Part shown: in pieces, positions 17,728 through 26,297 of the stretch
Numbering within the stretch: the stretch's first letter is position 1
Layout: each line of letters starts with the position of its first letter
NCBI GenBank assembly: GCA_003169975.1
Contig: PNAA01000051.1
Span: 1 to 39,931, forward strand
Origin: Spartobacteria bacterium
GTDB lineage: Bacteria; Verrucomicrobiota; Verrucomicrobiia; Chthoniobacterales; UBA10450
Direction of reading: 5' to 3'
Length of the DNA stretch: 39,931 nt
Position numbers and translations under genes: made by a program
Notes under the pieces: model-generated
Told to the model about the DNA's origin: nothing
The model's database searches: none
What the model saw: the letters and a program-made list of their open reading frames with translations, nothing else

Positions 17728-18315
17728 GTGCATCCGAGCTCCTTCGATAAGATGGCTGACTTCGTTCAGAAGTATTTGCACGCGCGCCGGCAGGAAGCGC
17801 TCGTCATTCTCGATCTCGGGAGCCAGGACTTCAACGGATCCTATCGGCCGCTCCTTGACCAACCGCCGTGGCGTTATCGCGGGGTCGATATGGCCGCGGG
17901 GAAAAATGTCGACATCGTCTTGCGCGATCCCTACCGCTGGCGGGAGATCACGGCCGGAAGCGCGGATCTAATCGTCTCCGGACAGACTTTTGAGCACACG
18001 GAATTTTTTTGGCTATCGATGCGAGAAATTGCGCGGGCCCTAAAGCTTGGCGGTCTGGTGTGTATCATCGCGCCTTCCGCCGGAGACGAACATCGTTATC
18101 CGGTCGATTGCTGGCGGGTTTATCCGGACGGGCTGCGTGCGCTGGCCCGCTCGGCCGGCCTCGAGACTCTGGAGGCCTGGACGCAATGGGAAGATCGTCC
18201 ACAGTACGACAACGAGAGTAACAAGTGGCACGACTCTGTCCTCGTGGCACGCAAACCGCGCGAGAACACTCTAAGACATTGGCGGCGCGATCTGGAGCGG
18301 TGGCTTGTTCGTTAG
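17728..18315 (+). CDS. Class I SAM-dependent methyltransferase (Methyltransf_11-like)
   Basis: 195 residues from GTG 17728; ATG 17752 (MADFVQKYL) is an equally good start. Motif I is ILDLGSQDFNGSYR, followed by an acidic residue in YRGVDMAAGKNVDIV. Motif II is DLIVSGQTFEHTEFFWLSM, and REIARALKLGGLVCIIAPSAG is the usual post-motif helix and strand. YPVDCWRVYPDGLRAL is typical of methyltransferases found among glycosyltransferase genes. Acceptor unknown. It is divergent from pyk by about 115 bp and points toward the glycan operon, convergent with its last gene. Confidence 0.75.
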   Translation: MHPSSFDKMADFVQKYLHARRQEALVILDLGSQDFNGSYRPLLDQPPWRYRGVDMAAGKNVDIVLRDPYRWREITAGSADLIVSGQTFEHTEFFWLSMREIARALKLGGLVCIIAPSAGDEHRYPVDCWRVYPDGLRALARSAGLETLEAWTQWEDRPQYDNESNKWHDSVLVARKPRENTLRHWRRDLERWLVR

Positions 18316-18321
18316 ATACCT

Positions 18322-18339
18322 GATGGTTCTCAAACCATC
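18322..18339. terminator. Hairpin between convergent methyltransferase and glycan operon end
   Basis: GATGGTT and AACCATC pair over a 4-nt loop, seven bases after the methyltransferase stop. A GATACC direct repeat flanks it. No T-run, so a weak call. Confidence 0.25.
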
Positions 18340-18435
18340 TGCTTGATACCTTATCGCGAGCGTTCGCCCAATCGAGCCGTCGACGCTTGGCGCTGCGTCG
18401 CAGGAGCCCGGTCGCTTTCGCACGTTTGCTTCGCC

Positions 18436-19050
18436 TTAAAAATTCTCCGCCAATATCTCCTCGATATAAAAAGGCGGAAACTTTGAGCTCAGTTCGGCAA
18501 AAAGGTGACCATCGGCCTCATATTCGTAGCGATACCAAAAGCCGATTGATTCCCAGGCCTTTCTGGAGGCGACAACTTGCAAACAGTCGATGTGGCGGAG
18601 ACGCACGGGGTTCCCCGTCAAAACGCGCTCGGCGTTCTTATGATGAATGATCGAGAAGACGACCATGTCTTTTCTTACATTGTCCTTCTGCAGAAACTCA
18701 TTCACTTTTTCCAGGCAGGTGGAGTAAAGGAGATTATCGATATTGAAATGGAGAAAATATTCCCCATCGGCGACTCTCGATCCATAATGTCTCGAGGTGT
18801 TTCCCCAATCATCGCAAATCTCCTTGATGTAGATCGTCTTAACCTTCTCCAAGCTGCTCAGGTCAAACTCTTCTTCGTAAGGTTGTTGCTTCAGACCGTT
18901 ATGAACAAAAATGACCTCAAAGTCCCGGAAGGTTTGAGACAAGAGACTTTCTACCCCCCATTTCGCTGATGCTCTGGGAGTATGGCGGTCGCAGTCGACG
19001 ACGATGATCGAAAATTTGGGCTTCAAGGGTCTTCCAAAACTAGGTGCCAA
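18436..19050 (-). CDS. Small GT2-type (GT-A fold) glycosyltransferase-like protein
   Basis: 204 residues, the last gene of the minus-strand glycan operon. It begins with TTG at 19050, overlapping the preceding gene by 11 nt; no ATG lies before the first strand. The GT-A fold is suggested by PKFSIIVVDCDRH, SLLSQTFRDFEVIFVHNG, and FLHFNIDNLLYSTCLEKVNEF, where NIDN takes the position of the usual D-x-D. VASRKAWESIGFWYRYEYEADGHLFAEL is the acceptor-side helix. The nucleotide-binding motif is not canonical, so activity is inferred. Donor and acceptor unknown. Confidence 0.65.
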   Translation of the reverse strand: MAPSFGRPLKPKFSIIVVDCDRHTPRASAKWGVESLLSQTFRDFEVIFVHNGLKQQPYEEEFDLSSLEKVKTIYIKEICDDWGNTSRHYGSRVADGEYFLHFNIDNLLYSTCLEKVNEFLQKDNVRKDMVVFSIIHHKNAERVLTGNPVRLRHIDCLQVVASRKAWESIGFWYRYEYEADGHLFAELSSKFPPFYIEEILAENF

Positions 19051-20002
19051 CCATCTTTTCTTCGCTCATCTCAAAGCGAGTCTTTTCCTCGGTAACCCTC
19101 CAAAGGTCGATTGTGGCTTTGTACCAGGAAGATTCGTCCATACTTGGTTGCCAAGCCGTGCGGCATAGCTCTACGAGAATTGGAACCCGCCGATCAAGTT
19201 CTTCCGATTGCCCGGCTTCGGCTCGCGACGCAAAGGGATCGCTTTGCTCCAGGATGAAGCCATCGAGCCCAGGGCCATTGCGTGGCTGCAAGTCGACGCA
19301 GAACTTCCCAACTGGCGCCGTTGTGTCGACCATGATTTCGCACGGTGGCAAGGTCGGGCCTTCGAAAAGGGCGGTCCATCTAAAAAGTTCCTCAGCTGAG
19401 GGACCAAAACTTCGGGAAAAGATAACATCGCAGTATCCAATTTTCGCGAGTAACGCGATGAGTTGAATGCCGTAGAATCGGATCGCACCACCACCGGAAG
19501 CGGTAAAGCGCTTCCAATTGCGCAAGTCAAAAGTATGGTAATGGGCAGGAAAGCTCCACTCGATCGAAAGCCTCGCTTTCTCTCTGGCTCTCGGGCATGC
19601 ATCCAACAATTGTCGTCCCCAGGCTGTGTAGGCAAAGGTATAACCTACGCGAATGACTTTGCGAGAGCGATCCAGTTCGCAGTCTAACGTTGCGGCCGCT
19701 TCGGGAGAACTGGCCAGCGGTTTTTCAAGAAGCAGATATTTGAGGTTAGAAAGTGTCAAGCATTCAGAGGCCCACTCAGCTTGATCCGATGGCCGCAGAG
19801 CGATCACGACCCCATCCGCAGAACGCAATGCTGCGGCCTCGTCCTCCGCCCATTGCACGCGATCGGCGAAGGGCGAAAGTTCCGGTCGCTCGCTCAAGCG
19901 AGAGCGATATTTTTCGGGTAGGACGACGTTTTGGCCGCAACCTCCTGTCAGAGCCGGCAGGTATCCGTAGAGACCGAACCCGGAGCCGAGAATCGCAATC
20001 AT
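19040..20002 (-). CDS. Gfo/Idh/MocA family oxidoreductase
   Basis: 320 residues from ATG 20002, overlapping the upstream methyltransferase stop as ATGA. The N-terminal Rossmann motif is ILGSGFGLYGYLPAL. The family EKP motif is present in LLLEKPLASSPE (about residues 89-100), followed by VGYTFAYTAWGRQLL. Members of this family reduce or oxidise sugar carbons with NAD(P). Placed between a sugar C-methyltransferase and a glycosyltransferase, it probably reduces a keto group of the nucleotide sugar made by this operon. The substrate is inferred, not shown. Confidence 0.8.
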   Translation of the reverse strand: MIAILGSGFGLYGYLPALTGGCGQNVVLPEKYRSRLSERPELSPFADRVQWAEDEAAALRSADGVVIALRPSDQAEWASECLTLSNLKYLLLEKPLASSPEAAATLDCELDRSRKVIRVGYTFAYTAWGRQLLDACPRAREKARLSIEWSFPAHYHTFDLRNWKRFTASGGGAIRFYGIQLIALLAKIGYCDVIFSRSFGPSAEELFRWTALFEGPTLPPCEIMVDTTAPVGKFCVDLQPRNGPGLDGFILEQSDPFASRAEAGQSEELDRRVPILVELCRTAWQPSMDESSWYKATIDLWRVTEEKTRFEMSEEKMVGT

Positions 20003-21297
20003 TCGTATCGTCCGGAAGTGAATTTGTCCGCAGTCAAAATATCCACGATTGGTCCCCTGTAGCCATGTTCCGCCATGTAGCTGCGAATCTCGTTTGGAAT
20101 GTGCCAGGCCAGATTCAAAATCGGTCGCGTTTGTTGGGGCGGTGCAAAAAGTTCCTCGTCCGAAAGAATCGGCACGCGCGTGCCGGGGACATAGTTTCCG
20201 ATCTTTAATGAGCCGGGTTTTTCATAAACCGCCGAAAGGGAGTTTTCATCCAATCCAAGCAGTTTCATCAAAATGGCGGCGCGCGCGGGAAAGGCCTTGG
20301 CCGGAAGTCTCCCAAAGGTACGGACCTGCTCCTCGATGAAACGGGTCGTCGCTTCGCGCCAGCGTTCCACACCATGCCGCAGTTGGGTAAACTTCGCCGG
20401 CAACTGCTCTTCGCGAAGACGTGAATCATCACGCCAGCTCTTGTCTGCGCCTGTCCTTCCGGTATTGCCCAGGAACACGCGAATGTTGCCGCCGTAGCGG
20501 GCAGGAAATTCGACGTCCAATAGCTGAACGCCTAAAGCGTCCGCGATGTGGAAAAAAGACGTGCAACTATAGGTGCGACAATGTTCGTGGTAAAAAGTGT
20601 CAAACTGGTAGCGATCGAGAACCGCTCCCAGGTAATGATTCTCGACGACGATGACGGTCTGGTCACCTGTCATACGCTTAACAGAAGCGATCACACCGCC
20701 GAGATTGTCGATATGCGCAAAAACATTGGTAAATGTTATGAAATCCGGCTGGCCATGCGCCGCCACAATTTTGTCGGCGAGCGCAGTAGAAAGGTAGTCG
20801 TTGAATGTAGGATGCCCTTTTTGTTCAGCATCGCAGTAGGCATCTGTAGGTTCCACTCCAAGGGTAACGGCCCCTTTAGCTCGAAAAACATCGAGGAGGG
20901 AGCCGTCATTGCATCCAATGTCGATGACCTTTTTGCCGGAAAGCCCACCAAAGCGTAACTCGCACGAGTCGACTAAGGCGGCCATGCCCGCGAGAACATC
21001 AACGGTGAAGCGCGCACGATAATGGTAGGAGGCCGGAAATAACTCGCGCTTGGGAACCTGGAAGCGTTGATGGGCGGTGTAGCAGCGGTCGCAAAGCAAT
21101 ATTTCGATCGGATATTCACGGCAGATGCGCATGTCGCCGACGGGCACAAGGTCATCGCACAGCGGATGCAGGCCCAGGTTGAAGACCGAAATAAGATCTT
21201 CGTTTTTGCAAACTTCGCAGCGATGGATCTCGTGAAAAGTGGTCCGGTTGGAGTTTTCCTTCAGAGAAGGTAACTCACTTGCAGAAGTTTTTCTCAC
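19999..21297 (-). CDS. SAM-dependent sugar C-methyltransferase (NovU/TylC-III type)
   Basis: 432 residues from GTG 21297, which overlaps the ugd stop by 4 nt. The order is that of sugar C-methyltransferases. A zinc-binding N-terminus has CEVCKNEDLISVFNLGLHPLC and CDRCYTAHQ. The SAM domain has VIDIGCNDGSLLDVFRAKG near residue 122, then FTNVFAHIDNLGG and YHEHCRTYSC. A C-terminal domain carries RYGGNIRVFLG and IPNEIRSYM. Characterised relatives methylate C3 or C5 of dTDP- or CDP-4-keto sugars to make branched deoxysugars. Together with the cytidylyltransferase upstream this suggests a branched CDP-sugar; the exact sugar is not readable. Confidence 0.85.
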   Translation of the reverse strand: MRKTSASELPSLKENSNRTTFHEIHRCEVCKNEDLISVFNLGLHPLCDDLVPVGDMRICREYPIEILLCDRCYTAHQRFQVPKRELFPASYHYRARFTVDVLAGMAALVDSCELRFGGLSGKKVIDIGCNDGSLLDVFRAKGAVTLGVEPTDAYCDAEQKGHPTFNDYLSTALADKIVAAHGQPDFITFTNVFAHIDNLGGVIASVKRMTGDQTVIVVENHYLGAVLDRYQFDTFYHEHCRTYSCTSFFHIADALGVQLLDVEFPARYGGNIRVFLGNTGRTGADKSWRDDSRLREEQLPAKFTQLRHGVERWREATTRFIEEQVRTFGRLPAKAFPARAAILMKLLGLDENSLSAVYEKPGSLKIGNYVPGTRVPILSDEELFAPPQQTRPILNLAWHIPNEIRSYMAEHGYRGPIVDILTADKFTSGRYE

Positions 21298-22646
21298 TTC
21301 GTCACGCCAAGGCGCCGCCCGATTGATAGATATTTGCCCGTGGAAAAAGTGGACGGTTGGAACATATGACGAGCATCAAATAAGACCTTGCCTGTCAGGT
21401 TTAGCTGCGTCAGTCGGCCGTATTCCGACCAGGAAGTGGCGACGATGACCACGTTGGCCGAACCGACGTAGTCAGTCCATTGAGTAACGAAAGTGATAGA
21501 CTTCGCCGTCGCCCCGAGCGCGAGTCTGAAATTATCGGCTGCCACCGGATCGTGAGCAAAGACGCGAGCATTTTTTTCCACAAGGCATCGGGCGATTTTG
21601 AGAGAAGCCGATTCGCGCACGTCGTCAGTACCTGGTTTGAAGGCCAGGCCGAGGAGCAAAACCGTTTTGTCCGCCAGGGTGGTGACGTCGGTTTCAATCA
21701 GATTCACCACCTGGAAGGGTTGCAAGTCGTTTACACTCAGGACGGCATTGACCATGTGCATTGGCAGGCCGTTTTGCATGCCTTGTGATCGCAGTGCCTT
21801 GAGATCCTTTGGGAAACAGCTGCCGCCAAAGCCACAGCCAGGCACCAGATAGGAGAGAATCGGTGGGGAGACTCTGCGGTTTTCGATGATGGGATTCCAG
21901 CGTTTGTCCGTCTGAATACCCTCGACAACGTCCATCACATCGATACCTCCCAACACGGTGGCCAAATTGGCAAGTTCGTTCATGGTCGAAATTTGCGTCG
22001 CCAGCAAAACGTTGTTGGCATACTTGATGAACTCAGCAGAGCGCGTGTTCACTCGGATCTTGTCTACATTCCAGGGTGCGTAAAGCTCTTCGAGCAGTTG
22101 GAGCGTCCGATCGTCTTCGTAGCCAAGAACAATGCGATCAGGCTCCATGAAGTCAGCGATGGCGTCGCCCTCCCGCAAAAACTCCGGGTTCATACCGAGA
22201 CCGAAGCTGGGAATATCCCTGCCCGCGATCTGCGCAATTTGCGATCGCACCACCGTATCGGTTGTTCCAGGGATAACGGTGCTTTTCAGCACGACTGACA
22301 GGTAGCGGTCGTGATGACTCAGATATAAGCCAATGCAGCGCGATACTTCGGAAACGAAACGGAGGTCGATGATCCCATTGTCCGACGGGGTGCCGACCGC
22401 GATGAAGACAAGATCAGACTGATCAAGCGTGGTCTCCAAGTTTGTGCTCGCTCGCAGCCGTCCTGATTTAAGAACGGATCCGAGCAGTTCTTCCAAACCG
22501 GGTTCGTAAATATGCGGTTTGCCCTTATTTAGTTGCTCCACCAAACCGAAGCTAAGATCCACGCAGGTGACATCGTGTCCCTTAGCTGCCAGACATACGG
22601 CAGAGACGAGGCCGACATAGCCAGCTCCAACGATGGTCACCTTCAT
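21294..22646 (-). CDS. ugd: UDP-glucose 6-dehydrogenase
   Basis: 450 residues from ATG 22646, overlapping the upstream gene by ATGA. It oxidises UDP-glucose twice to UDP-glucuronate with NAD+. The NAD site is IVGAGYVGLVSAVCLA, the substrate-domain signature is NPEFLREGDAI, the conserved Lys is in EFIKYANNVLLA, and the catalytic Cys is in GCGFGGSCFPKDL (about residue 270). The C-terminal domain has LGLAFKPGTDDVRESASL. All active-site residues are present at normal spacing. The product would feed the UXS-like enzyme encoded just upstream. Confidence 0.95.
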   Translation of the reverse strand: MKVTIVGAGYVGLVSAVCLAAKGHDVTCVDLSFGLVEQLNKGKPHIYEPGLEELLGSVLKSGRLRASTNLETTLDQSDLVFIAVGTPSDNGIIDLRFVSEVSRCIGLYLSHHDRYLSVVLKSTVIPGTTDTVVRSQIAQIAGRDIPSFGLGMNPEFLREGDAIADFMEPDRIVLGYEDDRTLQLLEELYAPWNVDKIRVNTRSAEFIKYANNVLLATQISTMNELANLATVLGGIDVMDVVEGIQTDKRWNPIIENRRVSPPILSYLVPGCGFGGSCFPKDLKALRSQGMQNGLPMHMVNAVLSVNDLQPFQVVNLIETDVTTLADKTVLLLGLAFKPGTDDVRESASLKIARCLVEKNARVFAHDPVAADNFRLALGATAKSITFVTQWTDYVGSANVVIVATSWSEYGRLTQLNLTGKVLFDARHMFQPSTFSTGKYLSIGRRLGVTK

Positions 22647-23734
22647 ATGCTCGTCTGCGCGGAACCGAGAAACTGGAGATGGCGCCGCACACCGTGTTCG
22701 ACGTCAATTTGCGGATCGTATCCGAGTTCCCGGCGCGCTTTGCGAATATCAGGACACCTTCGGTTTGGGTTGTGCGCCAGATATTCTGGGTCACGGCTCG
22801 TTTCGTAGTGAACTTTTCCAGCGTATCCGCGCGCCTCCGCTCCGGCGACGCGGTAAAGTTCCGCCAGTTCACGAACGGAAAGCTCCGGCATGTCTGCGCC
22901 AATATTAAAATAATTGTATTTTCCGTGTAAAAGGCAGAGGAGATAACCAACAACTGCGTCCGAGACATAACAGTAGGTGCGTGTTGGCGATCCGTCCGAA
23001 AAAAGCGTGATATCGCGCCCGGACACGACAGCCTCCGCCAAATCAGCCGGCAGGCGCCGGTCATCGGGCCTCATTCCGGGGCCGTAGTTGTTAAAGGGCC
23101 GCGCGATGATGACAGGCATGTCGTAGGTCTGGGCGAACACGTAGGACAACGTTTCTCCAAAACGCTTAGACTCGTCGTAACAAGCGCGCGGACCTAGGCA
23201 GGCGACGTTGCCGCGATACTCTTCTGGGGTCGGAATAAACCGAGGATCGGGCTCCCCGTAGACCTCGCTCGATGAAAAAAAGAGAAAACCCCGCAATTGT
23301 TTGGAATCGTGGTAAAAATCAAGCAGACGACGCAGACCCCAGATGTTGGCGTCGATCGTTGCGAGGGGATAGCGGCGATAGAACGTGGGCGAGGCAATCG
23401 AGGCTCCGTGAATGACGTAACGGACGTCCCTGGCTCCGTCTACTTCCTCGATTCGATCCCGTGAAACGTCGAAAGCGCGCAGAGACAAAAGATTGGGATA
23501 GGTCTCCGTAAGCTGGAGGAGCCACGAAGGCTTTCCGAACAGAAAGTTATCAAGTCCGATCACCTTGCGAATGCCTAATTGCTCCGCGTAATGGAGGAAG
23601 TATTGGATTAGGTAAAAGCCAAGAAAGCCAGCACATCCGGTCACAAGTAAAATACCGCCGTCCCAAGCAGGACGGTTGCCCACTGCCGCATGAATAGACC
23701 GTAGGTCGTCGCGAACGATTGGATTAAGGTTCAC
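22643..23734 (-). CDS. Extended SDR nucleotide-sugar enzyme, UDP-glucuronate decarboxylase-like
   Basis: 363 residues from GTG 23734. The NAD motif is VTGCAGFLGFYL (residues about 31-42). The catalytic residues are SSSEVYGEPD (about 152) and the YxxxK of ACYDESKRFGE (about 185). GPRACYDE-KR, together with RPFNNYGPGMRPDDRR, is the pattern of UDP-xylose synthase (UXS). VSDAVVGYLLCL and NIGADMPELSVRELAEL complete the fold. Adjacent ugd supports UDP-glucuronate as substrate. An alternative is a 4,6-dehydratase or epimerase acting on the CDP-sugar from the cytidylyltransferase, since no separate dehydratase is present. Confidence 0.8.
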   Translation of the reverse strand: MNLNPIVRDDLRSIHAAVGNRPAWDGGILLVTGCAGFLGFYLIQYFLHYAEQLGIRKVIGLDNFLFGKPSWLLQLTETYPNLLSLRAFDVSRDRIEEVDGARDVRYVIHGASIASPTFYRRYPLATIDANIWGLRRLLDFYHDSKQLRGFLFFSSSEVYGEPDPRFIPTPEEYRGNVACLGPRACYDESKRFGETLSYVFAQTYDMPVIIARPFNNYGPGMRPDDRRLPADLAEAVVSGRDITLFSDGSPTRTYCYVSDAVVGYLLCLLHGKYNYFNIGADMPELSVRELAELYRVAGAEARGYAGKVHYETSRDPEYLAHNPNRRCPDIRKARRELGYDPQIDVEHGVRRHLQFLGSAQTSI

Positions 23735-23793
23735 AAGGACGCTCTTGTAGAATGATGCAGGTGCTTTCGTCTAATGGCAGTGAACGTTTGCAA

Positions 23794-24561
23794 TCACCAG
23801 ACTTTCCAGGGCGCCTTGTCAGCCTGCCACAATGCCTCAAGGTGTTGTTTGTCGCGGAGCGTGTCCATCGATTGCCAAAATCCCTTGTGAAGAAAGGCGT
23901 TCATTTGTCCTTCCCGCGCGAGCCGGTCCATTGGTTCCCATTCCCAGGGCGTTTCATCGCCCGCAATGTAATTGATTACCTTGGGCGAAAGCACGAAAAA
24001 GCCGCCATTGATCCAGGAGCCTTTGCCCGTGGGTTTTTCCGAAAAACTACGAACCTGGGAACCAGCGATGTTGAGGACGCCGAAGCGCTCCCGTGGCTGG
24101 ATCGCGGTAACCGTGGCAAGTTTCCCTTCTCTTTTGTGGAAATCCACCAGCGCGCCGATGTCCACGTTGGACAAGCCATCTCCGTAGGTCAGGCAAAAGT
24201 CCTTATTACCAAGGTAAGACTTCACTCTCTTAAGACGTCCACCGGTTTGAGTGGCGAAGCCTGTATCCACAAGGGTCACGCGCCAGGGCTCGGCAAACTT
24301 TTGATGGACTTCCATCCGATTGTTGGAAAGATCGAAGGTCACGTCAGAGAAGTGCAGGAAGTAGTTGGCAAAATACTCTTTGATGACATAGCCCTTGTAG
24401 CCGCAGCAGATGACAAAGTCAGTGACGCCATGAGCGGAATAGAATTTCATGATATGCCAGAGAATAGGCTTGCCTCCGATCTCGAGCATGGGCTTTGGCC
24501 GGACCGACGTTTCTTCGCTCAAACGTGTGCCGATTCCCCCGGCGAGGATGACTGCTTTCAT
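23794..24561 (-). CDS. rfbF: Glucose-1-phosphate cytidylyltransferase
   Basis: 255 residues, full length, ATG overlapping the preceding stop as ATGA. It makes CDP-glucose from CTP and glucose-1-phosphate. The nucleotidyltransferase loop is [20 protein letters not shown], followed by [11 protein letters not shown]. The family-specific [28 protein letters not shown] and [12 protein letters not shown], plus a terminal [12 protein letters not shown], distinguish RfbF from dTDP- and UDP-glucose enzymes. CDP-glucose normally goes to CDP-glucose 4,6-dehydratase (RfbG); no typical rfbG or rfbH follows here. The 59-bp gap to the next gene is the largest in this operon and holds nothing I recognise. 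Confidence 0.93.
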   Translation of the reverse strand: MKAVILAGGIGTRLSEETSVRPKPMLEIGGKPILWHIMKFYSAHGVTDFVICCGYKGYVIKEYFANYFLHFSDVTFDLSNNRMEVHQKFAEPWRVTLVDTGFATQTGGRLKRVKSYLGNKDFCLTYGDGLSNVDIGALVDFHKREGKLATVTAIQPRERFGVLNIAGSQVRSFSEKPTGKGSWINGGFFVLSPKVINYIAGDETPWEWEPMDRLAREGQMNAFLHKGFWQSMDTLRDKQHLEALWQADKAPWKVW

Positions 24562-26294
24562 GAGGAAATGGTAGGCGCTGCGATCCGTGGCGGGAAGGCG
24601 ATCTTGTAGCCAGAGCCGGTTAGAGACAGATTGGGATTGTAATAGGGGTCAGCAAGCAGTTGCGCGCCCCATTTGTCCCGGAAACGGGCAGCTTCCCGAA
24701 GAAATTGGTCTTCCTCTTGCGGGGTGCGCTGGCGTCCGCGGGAGGCCGATTCATGGTGAATTAAATTTGCGTAAGGAGTCCAAATGATGCGCAGGCCCCG
24801 GTGGCGCAAGCGCAAACAAAAATCGATGTCGTTAAAACTCACGGGAAAGTTTTTTTTGTCAAAGCCGCCCGTCTCTTGAAAGACATCTTTACGCACGAGC
24901 AGACAAGCGCCGGTAACAGCGGAACAGTCCTGGGGCAAGAGGAGGCGATCGAAATATCCGGGAGATCCCCGCGGCGCGCCCGCAAAAGCATGCCCGGCGA
25001 TTCCGCCGAGACCGAGCACTACGCCACCATGTTGGAGAGTGCGATTCTGGTACCAAAGCCGCGCTCCGACAGCGCCGACATCGGGCTGCTGAACGTAACC
25101 GACCATTTCCTGCAGCCAACCTGAGTCTTCCACTTCGGTATCATTATTGAGCAAGGCCAGAACATCTCCACGTGCGGCGGCCGCGCCACGGTTAACTAAT
25201 CGACTGAAATTGAAGGGACCGCGCTCATCAAGGACCTGCGTCCTCTGTTCGGACCTGAGGCGAGTCAGGAATTCTTGCGCTGGTCTTTCCGTCGAACCGT
25301 TGTCGACCACAATCACTTCGATTTGCTCGTAATCGGTGCGCTGGCGGATACCGTCGAGGCACCGTTTCAGCAAATTCACACGATCGCGCATCGGAATGAT
25401 AATCGAAACGAGAGGTGCCGGAGACGGCAACTCGTAAATCACACGGTGCCGATCGGGATTTTCGCGAGATGGTTCGACGCGCGCGGCGCTGCCGCGACGC
25501 TCGAGATGTTGGGCGAGGGCGCGTCGCGCGCCTTCGGTCGCCTTAGGCTTGGCATCTATTGCGGCCGCGACACTTCCCGGGATTGCCCGCCAGTGATAAA
25601 GGATTCGCGGAATGTGCCGCATTTGATCCGGGCGCAGTCTTTCAATGAAGCGCAAGGCGAGATCGTAATCCTGCGAGCCATCAAAGCCCTCCTGAAACCC
25701 TCCGAGTTCTCGCAGCATTTCGGTATGATAGACGCCGAGATGATTGATATAGTTTTGTCCGAGAAACAGCTCCGGATTCCAGTCAGGCTTAAAGAAAGGG
25801 TCTGCTCGCACGCCCTGTGAGTTGATCTTGTCTTCGTCGGAATAAATGAGCCGGGCATCCGGATGGGCCGCAATCTCCAGCGCAACCCAGGCGAGAGCGT
25901 CTTCCGCGAGGGTGTCATCCTGATCGACGAGCGCGGACCATGAGCCGGTGGCGAGCGCGAGGGCCGAGTTGGTAGCGGCCGCGATGTAGCCATTCCTCTC
26001 GCGCAGGGTGAGGTGGATCCGCGGGTCGCCTGCCGCCAGAGACTCGAGAAAAGGTCGCGTTTCGGCGTCGGTCGAAGCGTCATCGGCGATACACAGCTCC
26101 CAATTCTCGTAGATCTGCGCTTTGATGGAATCGATCGCGGAACGGAGCAATTTCAGATCGGGATTGAAGACGGGCAGGAGAATCGAGATGCGCGGCTGCT
26201 CGAGCAGCATGCGTAACTTCCGTCGAAGCGCGATGCGGTCGGCAGGCGACGGCGTGTCGTAGCGCGCGATCCATTCTGCAAACGTCGCCTCCAT
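24558..26294 (-). CDS. Tandem GT2 glycosyltransferase (two GT-A domains)
   Basis: 578 residues. After a short helix ([12 protein letters not shown]), domain one has [37 protein letters not shown] (D-x-D) and [14 protein letters not shown]. Domain two, from about residue 300, has [57 protein letters not shown] and [13 protein letters not shown], resembling rhamnosyl-type WbbL-like transferases. Two catalytic sites in one chain usually add alternating residues to a repeat unit. The first domain is clearly related to the first GT2 domain of the large fusion upstream, so the pair probably arose by duplication. The stop overlaps rfbF. Cytoplasmic, no membrane segment. Confidence 0.88.
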   Translation of the reverse strand: MEATFAEWIARYDTPSPADRIALRRKLRMLLEQPRISILLPVFNPDLKLLRSAIDSIKAQIYENWELCIADDASTDAETRPFLESLAAGDPRIHLTLRERNGYIAAATNSALALATGSWSALVDQDDTLAEDALAWVALEIAAHPDARLIYSDEDKINSQGVRADPFFKPDWNPELFLGQNYINHLGVYHTEMLRELGGFQEGFDGSQDYDLALRFIERLRPDQMRHIPRILYHWRAIPGSVAAAIDAKPKATEGARRALAQHLERRGSAARVEPSRENPDRHRVIYELPSPAPLVSIIIPMRDRVNLLKRCLDGIRQRTDYEQIEVIVVDNGSTERPAQEFLTRLRSEQRTQVLDERGPFNFSRLVNRGAAAARGDVLALLNNDTEVEDSGWLQEMVGYVQQPDVGAVGARLWYQNRTLQHGGVVLGLGGIAGHAFAGAPRGSPGYFDRLLLPQDCSAVTGACLLVRKDVFQETGGFDKKNFPVSFNDIDFCLRLRHRGLRIIWTPYANLIHHESASRGRQRTPQEEDQFLREAARFRDKWGAQLLADPYYNPNLSLTGSGYKIAFPPRIAAPTISS

Positions 26295-26297
26295 CTC

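Noticed and set aside
16319-17971. 550-residue plus-strand open frame
   Set aside because: Antisense shadow of pyruvate kinase; rich in Asp, His and Arg with no family match.
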